From Oscillospiraceae bacterium (GTDB lineage Bacteria > Bacillota > Clostridia > Oscillospirales > Oscillospiraceae): DNA of 56,123 nt. Position numbers and translations under genes: made by a program. The notes under the pieces are model-generated. The model did not search any database and was not told the origin of the DNA. It saw nothing but the letters and a program-made list of their open reading frames with translations. The stretch spans positions 1-56,123 of the forward strand of contig JAFRPC010000050.1 of the NCBI GenBank assembly GCA_017429325.1, read 5' to 3'. Positions within the stretch are counted from its first letter, which is position 1. Each line of letters begins with the position of its first letter. Shown here in pieces: positions 17,504-25,564 of the stretch.

Positions 17504-18616
17504 ATGAAACTGTTTATCATTTGCCGACAATTCTATGACTTTGAAAAACAGGAACGGATCATCGGCGGCATTCAGACTTATCTGCGGCAGCTCGTCCGGC
17601 TCGCGGAGGCCAACGGCTATGCGCTGACGATTTTGCAGTGCGCCGCTGCGCCCTGTGAAAAGCTTTTGAACGCGGCGGGCAGCCTTCGCGTGGTGGGCGT
17701 TCCCACGCAGAACAAGAAATTTGTCCGGGCCCTCCTCCAGAAGGCGGAGCGCTTAGGCGACCCGGAACGGGACCTTCTCCTGTTTGCCACCTCCACCATC
17801 ATTGAGAAGCACGGCTTCCGCAAGTCCCTCGCCATTCAGCACGGGATCTACTGGGACATCGAGACCATCCACGGCAAGCATCCGCCCTTCCCGCTGGACC
17901 TTGCCCTGCGGGCTGTGCAGGCCCGCCGGATTATCTCCCAGCACAGACAGGTCTCCCGGATGGTCTGCGTCGATTACAACTACGTCAATTGGCTGCGTTC
18001 GCTGACGGTAGACCGCAGTCTGGCCTATACGGTCATACCCAACACGGCTTCGCTCCCGGAAACCGTTCCGGTGCGGAGCGGCCCGACGGTCCGGATGGTT
18101 TTTGCCCGCCGCTTTGTGGAGATTCGGGGCGTTCGCCTGCTGACCAAGGTCCTGCCCCAGCTGCTCCGGCGCTTCCCCCAGCTGTCCCTGACCCTGGCCG
18201 GAAGCGGCCCGCTGGAAGCTGAGCTGCGGGAATGCTTTGCGGGCTTCGACCGGGTGAATTTTTGCAGCTATGACCCGGACGAGAGCATTCCCTTTCATGC
18301 GCAGTTCGACATCGCAGTTGTTCCCACCGTGGGCTCGGAAGGGACCTCGCTCTCTCTGCTGGAGGCGATGGCTGCCGGGTGCGCCGTGGTCTGCTCCGAC
18401 GTGGGCGGGATGTCCAACCTGATTTTAGACCGCTACAACGGGCGCATTCTGCCGCCGGAACCGGAGGCCTTCGGCGCCGCGCTGACAGAGCTGATCGAAG
18501 ACGAAACGCTTCGCCGCAGACTGGCGGAAAACGGAAGAGCCACTCTGAAGTCCTCCTTCTCCCAGGCTGTCTGGGAGGAGCGCTGGCGCAGCGTTCTGCG
18601 CCAATTTGAAGCTTGA
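17504..18616 (+). CDS. Glycosyltransferase family 4
   Basis: A 370-residue GT-B protein. The N-terminus has GGIQTYLRQLVRLAEANGY, and the donor domain has FARRFVEIRGVRLLTKVLPQL, LTLAGSGPLEAEL and EGTSLSLLEAMAAGCAVVCSDVGGMSNLI, which carries the E-x7-E region and the nucleotide-binding loop. It starts at ATG after AGGAG. It is the fourth GT4 enzyme of the operon, suggesting a repeat unit of several sugars. Confidence 0.92.
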   Translation: MKLFIICRQFYDFEKQERIIGGIQTYLRQLVRLAEANGYALTILQCAAAPCEKLLNAAGSLRVVGVPTQNKKFVRALLQKAERLGDPERDLLLFATSTIIEKHGFRKSLAIQHGIYWDIETIHGKHPPFPLDLALRAVQARRIISQHRQVSRMVCVDYNYVNWLRSLTVDRSLAYTVIPNTASLPETVPVRSGPTVRMVFARRFVEIRGVRLLTKVLPQLLRRFPQLSLTLAGSGPLEAELRECFAGFDRVNFCSYDPDESIPFHAQFDIAVVPTVGSEGTSLSLLEAMAAGCAVVCSDVGGMSNLILDRYNGRILPPEPEAFGAALTELIEDETLRRRLAENGRATLKSSFSQAVWEERWRSVLRQFEA

Positions 18617-18633
18617 GCAAAGGGGAACAAGGT

Positions 18634-20085
18634 ATGCGAGTGTCGCGGAAAAGCGTGATTTTTTCCCTGCTCTGGAAATTCCTCGAACGGATGGGGAGCC
18701 AGCTTTCCACCTTCCTGGTGGGGATTCTGCTTGCCAGGATCTTAGGGCCTACGGAATACGGCACCGTTGCGCTGATCACCGTCTTTATCAGCATTGCCAC
18801 GGTGTTCGTGCAGGGCGGCTTCAATACCGCGCTGATTCAGCGCAAGGAGGTTGAAGAGCAGGATTATTCCAGCGTCCTCTATTTCTCCCTGACCGTTGCA
18901 GCCCTGCTCTATGGGGTGCTGTTTCTCTGTGCGCCGCTGATCGCGGACTTTTATGAGATACCGGAGCTGACGAAGATCATCCGGGTGCTGGCCCTGGTCC
19001 TGCTTCCGGGGGCCTTCAACTCTGTGCAGGTGGCCTATGTCACTCGGCGGATGCAGTTCCGCAAGCTGCTGATCAGCAACCTGACTGCTGTGATTCTCAG
19101 TGGGGGATTGGGCATCGTGATGGCCCTCTGCGGCGCCGGGTGCTGGGCCATTGTGGCGCAGCAGCTCACTAATCAGGTGTTTATCTGCGTGATTTTGTTC
19201 TTCATCTCCGAGTGGAAGCCCACTTCCGTGTTTTCCCTGGATTCCATTCGGCGGCTGATCCCCTTCGGCAGCAGAGTGTTGGCCTCCAACCTGCTGGTCA
19301 CGGTCTTCCTCAACGTCCGCACCCTGATCATCGGGCGCTATTACAGCAAGGAGGATCTGGCCTATTTCAACCGGGGCAAAACCTTCCCGGCCACCGTCAT
19401 GGACGCGGTCAACGGCACGATACAGTCCGTGATGCTCCCCACCTATTCCTCGGTGCAGGACCAAAAGGACCAGCTGCTTGCGATGCTCCGGCGCTCCGTC
19501 CGCGTGAGCTGCTATGTGATTTTTCCCAGCCTGATTGGGCTGGCAGCGGTCGCAAAGCCCTTTGTCAGCCTGGTGCTGACGGAGAAATGGCTCCCCGCGG
19601 TCCCGTTCCTGCAAATCTTTGCCATTGGCTATCTCACACACCCCATTCAGATGGCGACGAATCAGGCCCTGAAAGGGCTGGGCCTCAGCAATTTAACGCT
19701 CCGGATCGAGCTGCTTCGCAAGCTCTCCGAGGCGCTGCTGCTGATCGCGGCCCTGTTCTACGGTCCCATTATGATCGCCTGGAGCGGCGTTGCCGCGTCC
19801 CTGATCGCCTGCGTCATCAGTGCGCCCATCATCAAGCGGAATTTAGGTTATTCCTATTCCGCCCAAATCATGGACCTGCTGCCGTCGCTGTTCCTCTCGG
19901 CGCTGATGTATCTGGGCGTCTGGGGCCTGCTGCACTTCACCGCCTTTGGCAGCCTGGTCTCTCTGGTCCTCGGGGCCTGTACCGGCGCCGCCCTCTACCT
20001 GCTCCTCTCCGTTGTCACCCGCAACCGGGAGCTGCGCTATCTGCTGTCCATATTGTTCAAGAACCGCCGAAGGAGCTGCGTATGA
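18634..20085 (+). CDS. Polysaccharide flippase (Wzx-like, MOP superfamily)
   Basis: About 483 residues with 12-14 predicted membrane helices. The N-terminus, LLWKFLERMGSQLSTFLVGILLARILGPTEYGTVALITVF, is typical of WzxC/TuaB-type lipid-linked oligosaccharide exporters. It would turn the completed repeat unit to the outer membrane face for the polymerase. I prefer ATG 18634 (after AAAGGGG) over the TTG at 18613, which overlaps the preceding stop. The stop overlaps the next ATG. Confidence 0.93.
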   Translation: MRVSRKSVIFSLLWKFLERMGSQLSTFLVGILLARILGPTEYGTVALITVFISIATVFVQGGFNTALIQRKEVEEQDYSSVLYFSLTVAALLYGVLFLCAPLIADFYEIPELTKIIRVLALVLLPGAFNSVQVAYVTRRMQFRKLLISNLTAVILSGGLGIVMALCGAGCWAIVAQQLTNQVFICVILFFISEWKPTSVFSLDSIRRLIPFGSRVLASNLLVTVFLNVRTLIIGRYYSKEDLAYFNRGKTFPATVMDAVNGTIQSVMLPTYSSVQDQKDQLLAMLRRSVRVSCYVIFPSLIGLAAVAKPFVSLVLTEKWLPAVPFLQIFAIGYLTHPIQMATNQALKGLGLSNLTLRIELLRKLSEALLLIAALFYGPIMIAWSGVAASLIACVISAPIIKRNLGYSYSAQIMDLLPSLFLSALMYLGVWGLLHFTAFGSLVSLVLGACTGAALYLLLSVVTRNRELRYLLSILFKNRRRSCV

Positions 20086-21299
20086 ACCGAATTCTGCAAG
20101 CCGCGGTCCAATTCTGTTACGGGGACCTGTATTGCCGCCTGCTGCCGGTGAAGAAAAACCGCATCCTGTTCAGCAGCTTTTACGGCCAGCACTATTCCGA
20201 CGGACCGAGAGCCATCTCGGAACATCTGCACGAGCAGGACCCGGACATGGAGATCTGGTGGGCGTTCCGGGAGCCGGAAGGACACCGGCTTCCGGCCTAT
20301 GTGCGGGCCGTCTCCATGGACAGCCCCAGGTATTTCCGCATCAAGGCCACGGCGAAGTTTTTGGTGACGAACGTCTATCAGCAGGGGGGCTACCTGAGCG
20401 GTTCCCGCCTGCGGGACAGCCTGATCCGCCTGCATCTGCGGCTGGAAAACCGAAAAAAACAGAGCGTCCTGACCACCTGGCATGGGACGCCCCTGAAACG
20501 CATGGGAAACGACGCGGTAGGCGCCAAGCAGCAGCGCTTCGCCTGCAATCAGCCCTGTTATTATTTGGTTGGAAACGCCTTTGAAGAGTCCGTGATGCTG
20601 CGGCTGACCCAGAACAAGCTGACGCCCCTCCGCTTTGGCAGTCCCAGGAGCTTCCGCCCCAGTGCCGCAGCCCAGGCCCGGGCCGCGGCGGACAGACAGG
20701 CCCTTGGCATCGGCCCGGAGGACGGGGTGGTGCTGTACGCGCCGACCTTCCGCTCTGCCCCGGACGGCAGAAAGCTGCCGGAAGCCTCCGGCCTTTCCCA
20801 GCTCCAAGCCCTCGATTTTGCCCGCCTGGAGCGCTGCCTCTGCGACCGCTTCGGCTGGAAAAAGCTGGTTTTGATTTGTCGATTCCACAATCTTGTGGAG
20901 CGGTCGGTGGATTGGAAGCGCCTGCAGGGAGTGGGGACCATCCTGCCGGGAAACGAAAGGGAAGATATTCAGGATTACTATCCCATGGCGGATATGGTGA
21001 TTACGGACTATAGCTCTGTCATGTTTGACTTTATGAATTCTGGCCGTCCCGTGTTTTTGCTCTGTCCGGACTATGCGAGCTATTCCGGGCAGGAGCGCGG
21101 GCTGTATTTTGCCCCGGAAGAGCTGCCCTTTCCCATGTCGGAGCATTGGGAGGCCTTAGAGGCCCAGGTCAACGCCTTCGACGAGGCAGCCTATCGGCAC
21201 AGGCTCCGGCGCTTTCGGGAGCGGCTCGGCAGCTATGGGGATGAGGCCGTGCTGGAAAAGACTGCCGCCTTCCTGCGGGGAGAAGCTGTCGAGCTTTGA
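20082..21299 (+). CDS. CDP-glycerol:polymer glycerophosphotransferase family protein (TagB/TagF-like)
   Basis: A 405-residue protein; a longer in-frame reading upstream overlaps the flippase and is not real. Family signatures are TTWHGTPLKRMGND near residues 129-142, VVLYAPTFR, and the donor-site motif ITDYSSVMFDFMNSGRPVFLL, including the conserved DYSS and FDF. Enzymes of this type transfer glycerol- or ribitol-phosphate from CDP-alditols to wall polymers. With LicD in the same operon, this suggests a phosphate-decorated polymer. Whether it elongates a chain or adds single units cannot be told. Last gene of the operon. Confidence 0.92.
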   Translation: MNRILQAAVQFCYGDLYCRLLPVKKNRILFSSFYGQHYSDGPRAISEHLHEQDPDMEIWWAFREPEGHRLPAYVRAVSMDSPRYFRIKATAKFLVTNVYQQGGYLSGSRLRDSLIRLHLRLENRKKQSVLTTWHGTPLKRMGNDAVGAKQQRFACNQPCYYLVGNAFEESVMLRLTQNKLTPLRFGSPRSFRPSAAAQARAAADRQALGIGPEDGVVLYAPTFRSAPDGRKLPEASGLSQLQALDFARLERCLCDRFGWKKLVLICRFHNLVERSVDWKRLQGVGTILPGNEREDIQDYYPMADMVITDYSSVMFDFMNSGRPVFLLCPDYASYSGQERGLYFAPEELPFPMSEHWEALEAQVNAFDEAAYRHRLRRFRERLGSYGDEAVLEKTAAFLRGEAVEL

Positions 21300-21312
21300 A
21301 AAACATAGAATA

Positions 21313-21366
21313 GAAGCCCGCCGTGCGCAGCTCCAATGCTTCTGCGCACGGCGGGGTCTATTTTTT
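21313..21366. terminator. Strong bidirectional terminator
   Basis: A perfect 14-bp stem (21317-21330 with 21342-21355) around an 11-nt loop, followed by TTTTTT at 21361-21366. It ends the polysaccharide operon and faces the convergent minus-strand gene. Confidence 0.92.
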
Positions 21367-21377
21367 AAGATTTGAGA

Positions 21378-22577
21378 TTATTCGGAGACCTCCAAGCCTA
21401 AGTCCCTGAGCTGGTCGGCGCGGCGGCGCAGCTCGGAGCCGGAGGCGCTGAGCACTGCGCCGAGCTCCTGCGCGTTGGCGGAGTGCCGTCCGCGGACGGC
21501 CCTGCGGACCCAGGCGTAGGGGAGAAGCCAGGGCTTGCCCCGCAGATATGCGTATTTTTCGGAGACGGTGAGGGTCTTGTAGGAGGGGAAAGCCAGGCGG
21601 GCCGCGGAGCGGAGCTTCACCAGGGCCAGGGGCTGGGAGGAGCGGCGCCGGGCCTGCTCCAATTCATAGACCTGATTGTCGTCGTTGGAAAAGCCAAAGA
21701 CGCCGTCCTGGAAGATTTTTTCGGTGATGGAGCTGTAGAGCTCCTCTGACAGGGCCTCGGTGCCATAGGGCGAGGGCACGCCGAACCAGCGCTCCACCAG
21801 AGCGAGACAGCAGACCGTGAAGCGGAAGAAGCCGATGCGTTCCGCCTCGGCGCGGATCCAGTCCCAGTCATAGCGCTCTCTGCCGTCTTGCATCAGGATC
21901 GCCAGGTCGTAGAATTGGCGGAAGCCGACGCCGGACCAGCGCAGATGCTTTGCAATGTGGGCGATCAGATAGAAGAAATGGAAGCTGGGCTCCAGTCGAA
22001 GGCCCCCCTCCGGGGTCTGGCAGGCGTGGGGCCAAAAATCGTTGAAATAATTGTAGATGTGACCAAGGCCGGGCTCGTCGCGCTTCATCAGATGGCCCTG
22101 GATCTCAAACAGGGATTGATTCAGGGAATAGTGCCATTCGTCATCCGCCCATTTGACGTTCTGAAAGCCCTTTGCCTCCAGGCTGCTGCGGATCCGGTCC
22201 CGGTCCTCCGCGTGGACCAGAATATCTATATCGCCCATGGTGCGCAGCTCCGGAACGGGATAGCGGCTTGCGATGACGGCCCCCTTCACCGGGAGGAAGG
22301 GGATATTCTGCGCTGACAGCGCGGATCGAAGCAGGGAAAAGGAACGCATTAAATTTTCGGAATTGCCGATGGCAGCGCCAAAGGCGGTGTTCAGCCGACG
22401 AAAAATCGCCGCATCTTTGACAATGGCTGCGCACTGCGTAAAGAAAATGCCGCCGAGCTTGTGCGCCTCCGCCCAGGTGCAGACCTGGTCCCAATCCAAC
22501 TGCTCCGGGGCCGCCGTGACTTGGCCCTGTAAATGGTCGCGCAGGACCTGAAAGAAGAATGTCTGTTCTGTTGTCAA
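21378..22577 (-). CDS. Nucleotidyltransferase-fold family protein (NTP_transf_5 type)
   Basis: About 399 residues, convergent with the polysaccharide operon. The signature block is FLPVKGAVIASRYPVPELRTMGDIDILV, where KG and DIDILV (two metal-binding aspartates) mark the nucleotidyltransferase fold of this family; HLRWSGVGFRQFYDLAILM follows. Such genes often sit in polysaccharide or lasso-peptide loci and have no firmly established reaction. I favour a TTG start at 22577, 8 nt after GGAGG, over TTG 22592, whose Shine-Dalgarno is too close. Confidence 0.8.
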   Translation of the reverse strand: MTTEQTFFFQVLRDHLQGQVTAAPEQLDWDQVCTWAEAHKLGGIFFTQCAAIVKDAAIFRRLNTAFGAAIGNSENLMRSFSLLRSALSAQNIPFLPVKGAVIASRYPVPELRTMGDIDILVHAEDRDRIRSSLEAKGFQNVKWADDEWHYSLNQSLFEIQGHLMKRDEPGLGHIYNYFNDFWPHACQTPEGGLRLEPSFHFFYLIAHIAKHLRWSGVGFRQFYDLAILMQDGRERYDWDWIRAEAERIGFFRFTVCCLALVERWFGVPSPYGTEALSEELYSSITEKIFQDGVFGFSNDDNQVYELEQARRRSSQPLALVKLRSAARLAFPSYKTLTVSEKYAYLRGKPWLLPYAWVRRAVRGRHSANAQELGAVLSASGSELRRRADQLRDLGLEVSE

Positions 22578-22658
22578 GTTCTGTGCCTCCAATCCTTCAA
22601 GCTGGATGCATCATACCACAAAACGGAAAAAAACGCAACTGTTTTCACACTTTCCTGA

Positions 22659-22687
22659 TAGACATTTTCCGTCGAATATGTTACAAT
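22659..22687 (+). promoter_or_regulatory. Predicted promoter of the dipeptidase gene
   Basis: TAGACA (22659-22664), a 17-bp spacer and TACAAT (22682-22687); the Shine-Dalgarno AAGGAG precedes ATG 22719. Confidence 0.75.
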
Positions 22688-22718
22688 ATAATAACAATCA
22701 TAATAAGGAGATGGTTCC

Positions 22719-24167
22719 ATGCCAAACCGTGTATTGGAAGGCCTTCAGCCGGAACGGGCTTTGTATTATTTTGAGGAGATCGCAAAGATCCCCCATGGCT
22801 CCCGCAACACAAAACAGATCAGCGATTATCTCGTGGACTTTGCAAAGGCCCACGCGCTCCGCTATGTGCAGGATGAAGTCAACAATGTCGTCATCTACAA
22901 GGAGGGCAGCGCGGGCTATGAGCATCATCCCACGGTGATTCTCCAGGGACACATGGACATGGTGGCCGAGAAGACCAAGGACAGCCCCATTGATTTTACC
23001 AAGGACCCGCTGGAGCTCCGCACCGACGGAGTGGATATTTGGGCCGAGGGCACCACCTTAGGCGGCGACGACGGCATTGCCGTGGCCTACGCCCTGGCGA
23101 TTTTGGAGGCGGACAACATTCCCCACCCGCCGCTGGAATGTGTCTTCACGGTGGATGAGGAGATCGGCATGGAGGGCGCGGCGGCTTTGGACCCCGAGCT
23201 GCTGAAGGGCCGCATCTTCCTCAACTGCGATTCCGAGAACGAGGGCATTTTGACGGTGAGCTGCGCCGGCGGCGCCCGCTCTGATTTGAATCTGCCCATT
23301 TCCATTGAAGCGGCGGAGGGGAAGGGCATCCACATCTATGTGGACGGGCTGACCGGCGGACACAGCGGCGCCGAGATCCACAAGGGCCGGGCCAACTCCA
23401 ACAAGGTCATGGGAGAACTGCTGTCCAAGCTGCTGAAACGGCTGCCCTACCGCCTGGTGTACGTCCGGGGCGGGCAGAAGGACAACGCCATTCCCCGCTA
23501 TTCCATGGCGAAGATCATCGTCGCGGAGAACCGGCTGGAAGACGCGCTGGCGGACATTGACGAGCTTGCCGCGCAGATCCTCAGGGAACTGCCCAAGGAA
23601 GAAGAGAAGGCGAAAATCACCCGGGAGCTCTGCGTCTGCCGGGGCAAGGCGATGACCATTGCCTCCACCCGCAAGGCGGTGGGACTGCTTTCTGACGTTC
23701 CCAACGGCATTCAGGCCTGGAGCAAGGATATTGAGGGTCTGGTCCAGACCTCTCTGAACTTAGGCGTGCTCAAAACCGAGGACGGCGAGCTCCGCATGTC
23801 CTTCTCCGTGCGCTCCTCTGTGGAGCAGGAGAAGCTGGCACTGTTTGAGAAGCTTCGCGCTCTGGCCGAGAAATACGGCGCGTCCTACGGCGAGCACGGG
23901 AACTATCCCGCCTGGGAGTATCGCAAGGATTCTCCGCTGCGGGAGCTGATGTCCCGGGTGTTTGAGAAGCTCTACGGACGCAAGCCTGTGGTGGAGGCCA
24001 TTCACGCGGGCCTGGAATGCGGCCTCTTCTCCGGCAAGCTGCCCGGACTGGACTGCGTTTCCTTCGGCCCCGATATGCAGGACATCCACACCACGCGGGA
24101 GCGGCTGAACCTGGCCTCCACCGCCCGGACCTGGAAGTATCTGCTGGCAGTTCTGGAACAACTCTGA
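22719..24167 (+). CDS. pepD: Aminoacyl-histidine dipeptidase (beta-Ala-His dipeptidase, M20)
   Basis: A cytosolic zinc peptidase that splits Xaa-His and other dipeptides. The 482-residue length fits PepD. Metal-site motifs are ILQGHMDMV near residue 76, GGDDGIAVAYALA, and FTVDEEIGMEGA with the catalytic glutamate pair; GLTGGHSGAEIHKGRANSNK and the C-terminal HAGLECGLF supply further conserved residues. It has its own promoter, and the MATE gene follows after only 4 bp, suggesting cotranscription. Confidence 0.95.
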   Translation: MPNRVLEGLQPERALYYFEEIAKIPHGSRNTKQISDYLVDFAKAHALRYVQDEVNNVVIYKEGSAGYEHHPTVILQGHMDMVAEKTKDSPIDFTKDPLELRTDGVDIWAEGTTLGGDDGIAVAYALAILEADNIPHPPLECVFTVDEEIGMEGAAALDPELLKGRIFLNCDSENEGILTVSCAGGARSDLNLPISIEAAEGKGIHIYVDGLTGGHSGAEIHKGRANSNKVMGELLSKLLKRLPYRLVYVRGGQKDNAIPRYSMAKIIVAENRLEDALADIDELAAQILRELPKEEEKAKITRELCVCRGKAMTIASTRKAVGLLSDVPNGIQAWSKDIEGLVQTSLNLGVLKTEDGELRMSFSVRSSVEQEKLALFEKLRALAEKYGASYGEHGNYPAWEYRKDSPLRELMSRVFEKLYGRKPVVEAIHAGLECGLFSGKLPGLDCVSFGPDMQDIHTTRERLNLASTARTWKYLLAVLEQL

Positions 24168-24171
24168 TTTT

Positions 24172-25563
24172 ATGCAATTGAAACGTCTCTTCGGAGACCG
24201 CCGCTTTTATCGCGCCGCCCTGACCGTCGCGCTGCCTATCATGGTCCAAAACGGCATCACCAACTTCGTGGGAATGCTGGACAACATCATGGTAGGCCGC
24301 GTCGGTACGGTGGAAATGACCGGCGTCTCCATCGCAAATACCCTGCTTTTCGTGTTCAATCTCTCCATTTTCGGCGCCGTTTCCGGCGCCGGAATTTTCG
24401 GTGCGCAGTTTTACGGAAAGGGCGACAACGAGGGCGTTCGCTATGCCTTTCGCTTCAAGCTTCTGGAAAGCGCGGCCCTGCTGGCCCTGGGCTGCCTGGT
24501 CTTTCTCTGCTTCGGAAAGGAGCTGATGCTCCTCTATCTGCGGGGGGAAGGGGAGCAGGCCGATATTTTGGACAGTCTGCGCTTCGGGGAAAGCTACCTG
24601 CGCATCATGCTCCTGGGTCTGCCCGCCTTTGCGCTGGCGCAGTGCTATTCCGGGACCCTCCGGGAGACGGGCCAGACCGTCGTCCCCATGACCGCGGGGC
24701 TGATCGCCGTGGGGGTCAACTTTGTCTGCAACTGGCTGCTGATTTTCGGCAAGCTGGGTCTTCCCCGGCTGGGCTCCGACGGCGCTGCCGTCGCCACGGT
24801 CCTGTCCCGGTACGTCGAAGCGGCCATTGTGATGGCTTGGGCGCATCGGAATCCGCAAAAGGCGCCCTTCTTTCGCGGCGCCTGGCGAAGCCTGCGCATC
24901 CCCCTCCGGCTGGCGGGGCAAATTGCAAAACGCGGCACCCCGCTGATCCTCAACGAGACCCTCTGGGCCCTGGGACAGGCCCTGCTGATCCAGTGCTATT
25001 CCATTCGGTCCTACGACGTGGTCTCCGCTGTGAACATCTGCTTTACCCTGGGTAATGTGTGCAGCGTGGCCTTCTTCGCAATGGGCGTCGCCATCGGCAT
25101 CCTGGTGGGGCAGCTGCTCGGCGCGGGAAAGGTCGAGGAAGCCATTGATACCGACAGAAAGCTCATCGTATTTACGGAGCTGACCTGTCTTCTGTTTGGA
25201 GGCATAATGGCCGCGGTCTCCGGGGTCTTCCCGGGCATTTACAACACGGAGCCCTCGATCCGGCAGCTGGCCTCCGCCCTGATCCTCATCAACGCGGCCC
25301 TGATGCCGGTCCAGGCCTTTGCCAACGCCTGCTACTTTACCCTGCGTTCCGGCGGCAGGACCTTCATCACCTTCCTGTTCGATTCCGTGTTTTCCTGTGT
25401 CATTGTGGCCCCGACGGCCTATGTGCTGTCCAGATTCACGGCCCTGCCGATTCTCTGGCTCTTCTTCTGCTGTCAGGGGCTGGAGCTGCTCAAATGCTTT
25501 GTCGGATATCGGATGATTCGCAGCGGTATTTGGATCCAAACCATCGTAAAGGAGGCATATTGA
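24172..25563 (+). CDS. MATE family efflux transporter
   Basis: 463 residues with about 12 membrane helices in two similar halves. The N-terminal half has ALPIMVQNGITNFVGMLDNIMVGRVGTVEM and the second half RGTPLILNETLWALGQALLIQ, both standard for MATE cation/drug antiporters. The substrate is not predictable. It starts 4 bp after the pepD stop without a clear Shine-Dalgarno, consistent with coupling, and is followed immediately by an ABC exporter. Confidence 0.93.
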   Translation: MQLKRLFGDRRFYRAALTVALPIMVQNGITNFVGMLDNIMVGRVGTVEMTGVSIANTLLFVFNLSIFGAVSGAGIFGAQFYGKGDNEGVRYAFRFKLLESAALLALGCLVFLCFGKELMLLYLRGEGEQADILDSLRFGESYLRIMLLGLPAFALAQCYSGTLRETGQTVVPMTAGLIAVGVNFVCNWLLIFGKLGLPRLGSDGAAVATVLSRYVEAAIVMAWAHRNPQKAPFFRGAWRSLRIPLRLAGQIAKRGTPLILNETLWALGQALLIQCYSIRSYDVVSAVNICFTLGNVCSVAFFAMGVAIGILVGQLLGAGKVEEAIDTDRKLIVFTELTCLLFGGIMAAVSGVFPGIYNTEPSIRQLASALILINAALMPVQAFANACYFTLRSGGRTFITFLFDSVFSCVIVAPTAYVLSRFTALPILWLFFCCQGLELLKCFVGYRMIRSGIWIQTIVKEAY

Positions 25564-25564
25564 T

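Noticed and set aside
19212-20081. A 290-residue upstream extension of the CDP-glycerol transferase frame.
   Set aside because: The extension overlaps the flippase in another frame and lacks family sequence; ATG 20082 after AAGGAG is the start.
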